64,000 nt of DNA from Ziziphus jujuba (Eukaryota; Streptophyta; Magnoliopsida; Rosales; Rhamnaceae): assembly GCF_031755915.1 (NCBI RefSeq), contig NC_083384.1:7976501-8040500 (forward strand), written 5' to 3'. The notes beneath the pieces are model-generated. The model saw only the letters and a list, made by a program, of their open reading frames with translations. It was not told where the DNA came from and ran no database searches. The translations under genes and the position numbers were made by a program. The first letter of the stretch is position 1, and every line of letters begins with the position of its first letter. Below, in pieces: positions 11,244-21,800 of the stretch.

Positions 11244-12605
11244 GTTTTATTATATACATTTTTAATTAGATTATTATCTTATAGGTGATGTTGCGTTGTA
11301 GTACGTTAGCTTTTGGTGTAATCCATATTTGTCTTATGATATAATGTACGACTTCATTGTAAAAAGACTTGTTTGATTAATATTTTTAATTGACTTTAGT
11401 CTCGTATAAGAAGACTTGTTTGATTAATATTTTTAATTGATTTTAGTCTCGACTAGATTAAAAACAGTTATCAAACTATTTTGGAGGAAAGAGGTTATAT
11501 GTGTGCACACATACAGAGATTTCTAGGACGATTCAGAGTTGATGCGACTCGCAATACGAGTTAATAATGCAAGGAGATAATACCAGTACCAAATAAGCTT
11601 TCCTATTTCCAAAAGTCATTTAGGAGAGTCATTTAGGAGAGTCTTCACGTTCCAAACATCACTACCGAATCAGTGATTTGTATTCCTCCATTTGAAGGCT
11701 CTTTCGGCTTAATGCAATCCTTATTTCCAAAATAAATAAATGAATAAATGTATACGGCAATAGGAAACATATATCCACACTATGTTTAGATTAAAGGGAG
11801 GAAAGAAAAAGAGAGGATAAGCTTAATGAGAAAATAAAGGAAAGAAAAGCAAAAGAAAATATTTGTTAATAATTATTGTTTGGATAATGAAGTAAATGTA
11901 TAATGATTGTTAGAAAAAAAAAATATTTATAATAATTATTATTTAGTAAAAATAAAAGGAAAAAGAAAAAATAATTAATGCAGTTTATGTTTTTCACAAA
12001 AAGATCTCACATATAAAATATTTTAATCAATTATTTTTAACAAATAAAGTTAATTTTGAAATATTAAAAAGCCTCATTAAACTTTTTTCTTTTTCTATCA
12101 AATTTGAATAGAAAGCTAAGCTCATTAAAATACACATATTCTAATCCTCTCATTTCTTTCTTTTCCTTTCTTTATCCTTTCATTTTTTACTAATTTTAGC
12201 AATGCAAATAAAGAAATTAAATATCTTCCTTTCTTTTACCTCACAATCCACCATCCCAAAAATAATACAAAAAACCTAGTTTCAAAGATAATTTGAAATT
12301 AAATTGGGAATGACATAGCAATTTTTAAAAAATAAGATATTTTCACCCGGAATTCTGCATCTGCGATTTGCTTTCTTATAAAGTACAAGCCGCATTGACT
12401 TATAAGCAATTTCAATTTTAATTTTGACCACCTAGCCATCTCTTAAATAAATAAATAGCATTAGGGAAAGATGAATTTTACCTTATAATTTATGTATAGT
12501 TTGGTAACTTGTTGGTTTTTGATTTTTTTGTGATTAGTTCACTTCAAATATTAGTCTGTGTTAGATAGTTATAGTTGAAGTTTGTCATAAATATCAAATA
12601 GTTAT
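11244..12605. repeat. Conserved upstream region of the TNL (copies at 58790-61820 and 33715-34285)
   Basis: Non-coding. The segment 11244-11640 matches 58785-59090, and 11680-12605 matches 60910-61815. Part of it also matches 33720-34290. It ends at AAATAGTTAT, the target of the solo LTR. Two other copies read straight through this site (34280-34290 and 61810-61820). It is upstream DNA of a TNL start in all three cases, so it probably belongs to the duplicated TNL promoter unit. Confidence 0.6.
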
Positions 12606-15600
12606 TGTCAGGACCCATCTAAAATTCCTCACCGGAACCCTAGACAAGCTCTGATCCTAGGGAAACCCTACCGGACCCTCCAATGGAAAATCCGGCAGAA
12701 TCTTCTCTAAGGGTTGGACTTGTCACAATTTTCCTGCACTGAAAACACACTTCTAGAAACATCCCCTTATTCCTCCTATATTACTACAATTTAATCCACA
12801 ACTTTCAGCACTCCGATAAAATAAACAAGAAATTCATGCAGTATTGATACAATAGGTCCAGTAAATATACAGAACACCATAAGTTACAGATGAGTGTGAA
12901 AGTTATACAACATAAAATAGGAAACAATAATACAATAGAATACAAGGAAGCATAACTCTTTGAAACTCAACAGCAACAAACGTCGGGCTTGATTCTGATG
13001 TCATCTACCAGCCCGAACCTAAGGGAACGGAATTTAAAAACATGAGATACTAATCATCTCAGTGAGTGACCCTATCTACTGTACAATTATAATAGTAACG
13101 AAAATTATAGCACATTTGAGTAATTAACAATAAATGAGTAAATAAATAATAATTACTTGAAAATAATATTTTCTCTCAAAACCCTCACGGTTCACTCAGT
13201 TGGAAAAATTCCCCTTTTAAAACATTTCACAAAACCCAGCAATTATATTTCCCCAAAATCAAGGTAGCCAATAAATAATTAATTAAATAATAAATAAATG
13301 AAATATCAACATTTAAAATACAAAATCATGTAAATAATAATATAGAGCACCACAATTTATATGAAAATATTTAATCACTAATTACCAATAAAATGCAACA
13401 ATTTTTGGAATCCAATGCACTCAGAAAAAGTAATCTGAAATAAAGTAAATTTTTAATAACACTTAATAAATCATATAAAAAATGCCATAAAAATTATTTG
13501 TTTGAAATAAACGGTAAAATTTAAATAAATTAACCATTTTTAATTGAATAGTATTTCCAAATAATAAGCTTAAAAATTCAAATTGAAAATAGCTTGACGC
13601 ACCACACTATATACCAGTGATGTCCTACGGTATTCAGCGTCCCGAGCACCCTCAGGCGGGGGTTAAAGAGAGAACCGGCATACGGTCGTTTCGGCGTCCC
13701 GACAGTGCCGCTGCTAAAACCTGTCATCCCGGCCTAGGAGGAGGACGGTTATGTGCACTATACTAAACCGGCCTGCCCTCAGGTCCATAGGTAACTCACG
13801 GGAGACTGTCATCCCGGCCTAGGAGGAGGGCGGTTATGTGCATTATACTAAACCGGCCTGCCCTCAGGTCCATAGGTAGCTCACGGGAGACTAAAACCTG
13901 CGCGCTAATCACAATCTCATGTACAGTACAGAACACCGGTACTGCATAAGTTCGTCTAAAATAATTAAAATAAAATAAATACCAATAGCCCATTTTTATT
14001 ATTACCAAAAATTTTTGAAATTTACCGTGGGAGTTATAAAAATCTCCAATCCCACATTCCTTGCATTTCTCACCATAAATCATCAATATAGAAAAGAAAT
14101 ATGGTTTACTCAAAACCATGAAATCAACCACCTCGCATTATAAATGCATAATTACCTTTTTAAAACATACAGTACCATCATACCAATATTTTTCTTCAAA
14201 TCCTTTAAATCAATTTTTTTCCTCCAAAATAATATATAAGGCTCACAAAAATATTTAAATATATTTTCTCTTCATAAGCCCTTGATTGTACATGAAAATT
14301 CTCGGTGAAAATAATAATAATAACAATTCAGAATTTAAATAATAAATTCTTTGAATTTCTCCAATATTCAATCATGGCATCAAAATATATACATGTATGC
14401 ATATAACCAAACATCCAAAATTTGACATTATAAAATAAATACCCAATTTTATAAAATTCCAACCATATACATATATTTTCCAAATATTCAAATATCACCA
14501 AATAAATATAAATCATCACCTGAAAATAGTTTTTAAGGTGGGTTACTCACCTGGAGCATGCAATTAATTCAAGATCTTCCATGGGATCAATTCCACAACG
14601 TACATCTGCTCCTAGAATAACAATTTTACACATCTCAAATAAATTAATATTTTATTCGGGTAAATAATATCTGGTAGCCGGAGGGACTAACACAAACGTT
14701 AACCAAAATTGACGAGTAATATACAGAATCGAAGCTTGAGTGACGAGGATTATGAATCTGGTCTTACTTCCCGGAGATCGGACTGGTGGTGGCCAAAATC
14801 TCGCCGGAAAGCTCTCAGCTTTTAGAGTCTCGATTCTCCCAAACCGTCACGAATTGGAGGAAAAGGACCTCAGATCTGAGTTCAGGGGGTCAGAATTAGT
14901 GGGAAAAGGTGGGTGGTGCAACCTGGAACTCGCCGGAATAGTGATTTCTTCGGCGAGCCATCGCAGTCACCAGCAACCGTCACCGCTGGCGGCGCGTGCG
15001 ATGGCCACTGACCATGATTTCTGCAGGGAGGTAGGCCTCGAGGTGGGTGTTCCAATGGGACCGGCAGTGAGGCAAACGGTGGCCGAAATTGGGAGAAATC
15101 TGGGTTTGAAGGTGGCGCCACTGCCGCCGGAAAAAGCCCCGATCCGGGCACGTCGCCGGTCGATTGGCCGTGAAATTTTGGGGGTTGGCCGGAAATGGAG
15201 AGGCGCTCCTGCCTGGCTGGCGCGTGTGGCAAGATTCGACCGGAAAAGTTTGCAACTCCGGCGGCCGGTGGTTCTCTCTCTCTCTCTCTCTCTCCTCTCT
15301 CTCTTTCTCTCTCCTCCCCTCCTCTTTTCACATTGGTTTATGGCCACCGTGGGTGGCACTGTTCACCCACGTGGACCTCTAAGATGTCGACACGTGGCAT
15401 ACTGTTCATGCACTGTGCATAATTCGAAAATAGAATAAAATATTGCGATAGTTGGAAATCTTTGCAGATCCATAACTTTTTAACCGTATATCGAAATTAG
15501 GTGTGCCGCTAGTCTGTGGACTCGTATCGACGAGCACTTTACAACCATGTATGAGTAAAAGCTCATTTCCCCATAAATAAAAAGTCAACTCCAACACCAT

Positions 15601-15855
15601 TGGATAGTTTGGACCCCAATATTGTTTTGCTCATATCTTTCAAACCATAGCTCCGTTTTTAACGTGCTACTAGTCTACGAACTCGTGCCAACGTGTACTT
15701 CGTAACGGTACCTCAGTCAACCTAGAATTCCATCCGAGTCAAAAAATCAACTTTTGACCTCTTCGTTCAACGGTCAAAGTCAATGGTCAATGGTCAACGG
15801 TCAACTTCGATCAAAGTTGGAAAATTTCCGTTGTACTTTGGGACGGGGTGTTATA
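12606..15855 (-). mobile_element. Solo Gypsy-type LTR
   Basis: The sequence runs from TGTCAGGACCC to GGGACGGGGTGTTATA and matches the LTR ends at 37276-40162, 40298-43289 and 46873-49885. The terminal CA of the family is changed to TA here. The 5-bp TSD GTTAT lies at 12601-12605 and 15856-15860. No PBS, PPT or internal region remains, so this is a solo LTR of about 3.25 kb left by LTR-LTR recombination. In its own sense (minus strand) it starts TATAACACCCCGTCCC. The open frames inside it (for example 14740-15438) are GC-rich LTR sequence and are not genes. Confidence 0.88.
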
Positions 15856-15860
15856 GTTAT

Positions 15861-18118
15861 AAAACCTGAAGAAAAAAAAATCTAAATAACAAATTAAAAA
15901 CCATTTTAAATTGGTATTAATTTGGTGTCATGTATTTATTTTTTTCTCTTAATTAATTGAGAGGTCAAACAAATTTTAACAAATACTAAGTAAGCAAAAC
16001 AAAGGACACCCAGATTTTAAGCAAATACTAAGTAAGCAAATTAATTTGGTGTCATGTATTTATTTTTTTCTCTTAATTAATTGAGAGGTCAAACAAATTT
16101 CTATTTCTTTGCCAAAAGAAAAAAGAAAAAGGGAAAAAAGAGAGAGTTAGAAAAAAAAAAAAAAAAGGGTCTTCTTTTTTATTTCTTAGATGGTGCAATG
16201 CAACCATAGAGCAGTTTCCAAATAAATTAAAAAATATTTTTTTCTTGAGAAATTCTAATATGAACATCAAATTCAAAGTGCATTGACTTGGCCAAAAAAG
16301 TCTTAACATCAAATTCAAAGTGCATTGACTTGGCAAAAAGAGTCTTTCTCACTTTGGTTTTTTATTTGCTTTCCCCTATGCCCAGCCCCCTCCAAGGTGA
16401 TTCGAACCCGCTCAATCATCGAGCTAAGGCCACTTCATCGGTACTAATATATTCATTTCGAACGTCCGTACCATAAAATATATGGACATCAACGTTATAA
16501 AATTTTATATATATATATATATATATATATTTTGGATATTTTAGAAGTGCTTTACATGTGATCTTTTTATTTTTTTGGTCATAAAATAGTCTTAATTTTG
16601 AAAAACCAAAAAAAAATCCATTATTGTTTAGCAGTATGTATATGTTTGGTTGCTCATTAATCCGTGAAGAATTGAGAAATAATGTATGAACTCCATATAT
16701 ATTGATTAGAGAGATCCTATAAAAGGTATTTTCAAAATCAGTTTAATTAATTTTCACATTTTCCATTGAAATGCATTTAAAATACAAGAATAAATCAGTA
16801 CACATTTTATAAAAGATCTCCAATATAATATCATGATACTCTTTCAAATTCATTGAAACATAATTCTTTAAGAGAGCTCTTGAATTCAATTTGCCATTAT
16901 CATTTCCACCATGAATTCTCTGAAATTGTCTTGGATCATACGAGCATTTTTCCATGGCAACCATTACTCCAAAACTTGTACCTTCCGGGCATCTTTGCCT
17001 TCTAGTTTAAAAGTTGATGAATTGGAAACTTTAAATGCAACTTTTTGTTTTTTCTTTGGTTTATAAACTCAGGAAAACATTAAGTGAAAAATCTAATTTT
17101 ATTTCTGTATGTAATTTAATCTAATACTTATGTCTTAAACAATCCAATTAGAAGGAATTTATATTAAAAGTAAGCTGTAGGGTTCATCTTTTTGTTCACC
17201 ATATGCATAGGAGGACTCACTGGAATAGTCCCGGCAAATTCAGGAAACCTAGTCAAAAAAGTTGCAAGTAGATTTTGAGGCTTGGAAGTGACAGCACAGC
17301 TTTTGAAGATTGCAAAAGATATCGTGGCTCATCAGTGTCTGCACCACACGTTTTACTTTTTTTATTTTTCGCTAAAACACTACACGTTTTACGATTTTTT
17401 TGTTTTTTTGCCCGCGTGGGTTGTGGCTGTTCTCTACCACTTGAGCTGCGACCCTGCACGTTTTACTTTTTCAATAACCAAGAAGCCGCGTTAATTTAGA
17501 AGCAATTTCAATTTCAATAATAAAGCAAAGGTAGCATTATCAAAGGATACATGTTTTATTTTTTATAATTTATGCATCTTTTAATAACGCATAAGTTGTT
17601 TATTTCTGGTTTTTAGTTTTTTCTAGCTAGTTGTTTTTAACTTGCTTTTTTAATATATTTTAAATAACTATAAATTTTTATTTTAAAATAATTATAAATT
17701 TAAAAAAATAAAAACCATATTAAATTAATTTTAATTTTCGTATTTTTTTCTTTCATTTAAGATTGAAATTAATTGAGATGATTAATAAATTTTAATACTA
17801 CTTTATTTAAACTAAACAAATTATATATAATTAATTAAATAGAAAAAACATACAAGAACAAATGCAACTCAGTGTTCTTCGCTTTTCGCTGGATAAAAAA
17901 CAAAAGGGGAAAAAAAGAACAAATGCAACTCAGTGTTCTTCGCTTTTCGCTGGATAAAAAACAAAAGGGGAAAAAAAGAAGTTATTTTTATATGGTGGAA
18001 GGTGCAGTGCAATGATTAAAAATCTTTCAGTACGAACGTAGTGTCCGGATAGATGTTGACTAATAAGGTCTTTTTCTTATTATTTATTTATTTTTTTTGT
18101 TATTCTTCATGTTGACTA
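15861..18118. repeat. TNL promoter-proximal region with local tandem duplications
   Basis: Similar to 34290-34830 and 61816-62270 in its first 0.6 kb. It contains three tandem duplications: a block with TTTGGTGTCATGTATTT at 15921 and again at 16045 (offset 124 bp); a 42-bp unit starting AACATCAAATTC near 16263 and 16305; and a 61-bp unit at 17857-17917 and 17918-17978. At 16385-16440 the minus strand has a tRNA-like pair of boxes (TAGCTCGATGATTGAGC and GGTTCGAATC), possibly a SINE scrap. No gene was recognised. The small minus-strand frame at 16743-16964 is unassigned. Confidence 0.5.
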
Positions 18119-18367
18119 ATAGAATTAACGCGGTTTCAACTCCTTGTTCCACTGCTTTCCTACAAAACAGAGTGAGAGAAACACACAGCGATTTGGACAA
18201 GCAACAAGACGGTTTTGGTACTGTTGTGAGTAGCTGCGGCACCGTCGTTGGAAGGCGAAGGTGTGAAGAACAGAGGCACAGGTAGTTACTAGTTAGCCCA
18301 AGACCAAGCTTCCATTCAATTTTTTTCTAATTTATGACATTTGCTTATATATTTGTAGGTTATAAAC
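18119..18367 (+). promoter_or_regulatory. 5' leader of the TNL with a probable leader intron
   Basis: The leader matches 62230-62526 upstream of the second TIR exon. It shares the block GGCACAGGTAGTTA...AGACCAAGCTTCCATTCAATTT. A donor-like site near 18280 and the acceptor TTTGTAG at 18353-18359 suggest a short intron directly before GTTATAAACATG. No TATA box was assigned with confidence. Confidence 0.45.
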
Positions 18368-18840
18368 ATGGCTGCTTCATCATCTTCTTCTCAAGAAAAG
18401 TACGAGGTGTTTCTCAGTTTCCGAGGCGAGGACACCCGTGATGGTTTTATTGGACATCTTTATAATGCTTTGCGTCGAAAGCGTATCAACACATACAAAG
18501 ATGATGAAAACCTTGAAAGTGGGCATAAGATATCAGAAATTATGGATGCGATTAAGGAATCTAAAATTTGTATAATAGTTTTCTCCAAAGATTTTGCATC
18601 ATCCACATGGTGCTTAGATGAAGTGTTTCGCATACTTGAATGCAAGAGAGGTGGAAATGATATCATACCCATTTTTTATGGCATAGAACCATCCATTGTA
18701 CGGAAACAAGAGCAGAGTTATGCAGTATCATTTGATAAACACGAACAATGTTTTAAGGACAAAAAGGACAAGGTGCAGCGTTGGAGGGATGCTCTCAAGG
18801 AAGTGGCTGCTCTCAGCGGTTATGATTCAAAGAATAAAAG
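18368..18840 (+). CDS. TNL exon 1: TIR domain
   Basis: Starts at ATG after the leader acceptor. It encodes about 158 residues with TIR motif 1 ('VFLSFRGEDTR'), the BB-loop area ('YKDDENLESG') and 'SSTWCLDEV'. The Glu of that last motif corresponds to the catalytic glutamate of plant TIR NADases. It ends in phase 2 at AAAAG|GTAACT. Confidence 0.88.
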
Positions 18841-21800
18841 GTAACTTTCTATATCCTATTTATTTTATACTATATATATTATAAATTATCACATATCTGC
18901 TAGATTTATAAGACTAAGGAGCGTAGTTTAATATTTATCAAATCATGCGACAATATTGGAATCCATCAATTTTAATTAACCATATTTGATGATATTTTCT
19001 CTTTTTTTTTTTTTTTTCTTTGTTAAAAAGTGAAAACACAATTGCTAGCACTATTTCCTCTTTAATAGATCGGTAAGTGCAACTAAAATGTTGAATAGAA
19101 ACTTAAATCATCAGGATATACAACGAACATAAAGTATATAATTAAAACCATTTATATTTACGTTTATTTCTTTTAAATATTATATGCACTTAAGATTCCT
19201 CTGTTTCTAACAATTTGCGTTTGATGATTTTTTAATTATCCAGCCCTGAATACAAGTTTATAGATGAAATTGTTGAAGATATTTTGTCGAAGTTGTGTAG
19301 ATACCCATCAACCTGCGATCACTCCAAGCGGGGCTTGATTGGAATTGAAAATCATATCAAGGAAATTGAAGGATTATTATGCATGGAGTCAATGGATGTT
19401 CGCACCATAGGTCTTTATGGCATGGGCGGTATTGGAAAGACCACCCTTGCTCTTGCTGTATTTCAAACGTTATCTCATCATTTCGAAAGTCGTTGCTTTC
19501 TTCGCAATGTTAGAGAAGAATGTGAAAAGCGTGGCGTAATGAAATTGAGAAAGGAACTTCTTTCTAAGCTATTCTGTGATGATAAAACTGTTCCAAGCTT
19601 GGAATCAACTCATCTTCAAGAGAGACTCTGCCGCACAAAGGTCCTTATAGTTTTAGATGATTTGGTCGATGCAATATCCCAATTAAATGAATTGTTACCT
19701 AAAGAGTACAAGCTAGGTGCTGGAAGCAGAATCATTGTCACAACTAGGGATGCACAATTGCTTAAATCAAGGACAGACAAAGTTTACGAGGTTAAGAGGT
19801 TAAATGATATTGAAGCTCTTAAGCTCTTCCGCTTACACGCTTTTAAAAATAATTGTGTTCTTGAAGGATACGAAGCTTTATCAAAAAGTGTGGCCGATTA
19901 TGCATATGGCAATCCATTAGCTCTTGAAGTCTTGGGTTCTTCACTTCACTCCAAAAGTGTAGAAGAATGGAAAAGTGCATTGGATGAGCTGCAAATGGAG
20001 CTGAACCCGAAAATTGAAGAAGTGTTGAGAATAAGTTTTAACCAATTAGGCAAAAAAGATAAAAAAGGCTACACTCCCATCCAGGATGTATTTCTTGACA
20101 TTGCATGCTTTCATTACGATGGCGTTGATAGAAAATTTGTGGAAAACATGATACAACATAGTGGTGCGACCAAAAAAATAAGTGATCTCATTGATAAGTG
20201 TTTAATAATTGAAGATAGAAACAGATTGTCCATGCATGCTTTTGTACGGCAGATGGGCAAGGCAATTGTTTATGATGAAAACAAAGAACCAGGACAACGT
20301 AGTAGGCTGTGGAAGGCTCAGGATGTTCGACATGTATTGGAGAGAAATACGGTAAGTGAAAACTTATTTATACATTTATTTGTGTATATATACTAGTTAA
20401 TACATTTCCTTTATATATTGTATTGTTACAATTAATCTATCACGTTGGTTTGATTTTCAGGGAAGCTGTACAATAGAAGGCATATTATTGAACCTGTTTC
20501 AACTTGAAAAGGATGTTAAAGTGAGGCCTACAGCACTCTCAAACATGCACGATCTACGAATTCTTAGATTTTTTCATGATGCATTTGATTATGAAGGCAA
20601 ATTCAGGGAGAGATTAGGATGGGCTCCTTACAATAAAATGCATCTTCTTCTTGAAGGTATTGAATATCTTTCCGATAAGTTAAGGCAGTTTCAGTGGGAT
20701 TTATACCCTTCAAAAGATTTGCCATCAAATTTTAATCCAGAAAATCTTGTTGAACTTGTTATGCGTGGAAGCCAACTTGTGGAGTTACCTTGGAATGAAG
20801 ACCAGGTATACTATCCTAGCTTAATTAATTCGTATATATATATATATATATGTATGTAAGTATGACTAAGTCTGATAATCTGTATCTAATAAAATGTGGA
20901 TGCACGTGGTGGGATGTATAACCTTGAATTATACAACTCACCAGATCTAGTGGGACATGCATCCCTACTTTATAAAGATCAGAATATCTTGATGAAAATT
21001 AATGCATGTATGTATTTATACATATAGAGTAGTCCTGACCGTATTGCATCCGGACCATCATTTAAAATTTCATCATTTTCTTCCTCACCTCTCCTTTTTC
21101 CTCTGTTTTCGCTCCGTGTAATAACTTTCTCACAAACAACAAACTACTCGTTGTTTCTTCACCATAGCCCACTGCATTAAATGATAAAGGTTTTGTTTTT
21201 TATTTTTTATTTTTCCCCAAAAGCTTCTTTCCCCTACTTTTAGCGACAAAAAATGAACCATTGGGAATTTTCGTTGAAACCCCATGCATTTATTTATTTA
21301 ATTTTTTGCCTAAAACGATTATCTACCCTTTTTTTCTTCCACATACCCATAGTGCAAGAGATTTCTGTAACTCTTAAAAACCTCAAAACTTGGTTTTCGA
21401 TCTGTACCTTCAAGGGTTGAGTCAGTGGGACTGGCTATGTTTTCATGAGTCTTCTTAGTACTTATTTTGCACCCACTGGAACCAAAAGAGGCATCTTTAG
21501 CTCTCAAATCGTGTGGCTGAGTAGTTGTATAGGCAGAATTTGATGTTACAAGTGCCTTAGGATCATCTTCAGCCAGTTTTTTTTTTTTTTTTTTTCTGTT
21601 TGGGACTTGCCTTTATAACTTTAGATAAAGGTATGTCAATCCATCTGTCTGACGTAACCTGCAAAACCACAAACCCAGGAAAAAAATAATAATAATAACA
21701 AATAAACAAATAAATAAATAAAGGACGCTAAGAAAATATAGAAATGGAAGAGAATGATTAACCGTGAATAGTAAGAATTCAGAGAGACAAGAAGGGATTT

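Noticed and set aside
14740..15438. 232-codon plus-strand frame
   Set aside because: It is part of a solo LTR and ends in a CT repeat. Equivalent LTRs do not keep the same protein.
16385..16440. Possible tRNA gene or SINE on the minus strand
   Set aside because: A-box-like and B-box-like motifs are adjacent and too close for a tRNA. No cloverleaf, A tail or target duplication was seen, so it is mentioned only as a possible scrap.
16743..16964. Minus-strand frame 'MVAMEKCSYDPRQFQRIHGG'
   Set aside because: The codon pattern looks protein-like, but I recognise no family, and there is no splice or start context. It was left unassigned instead of being called a gene.
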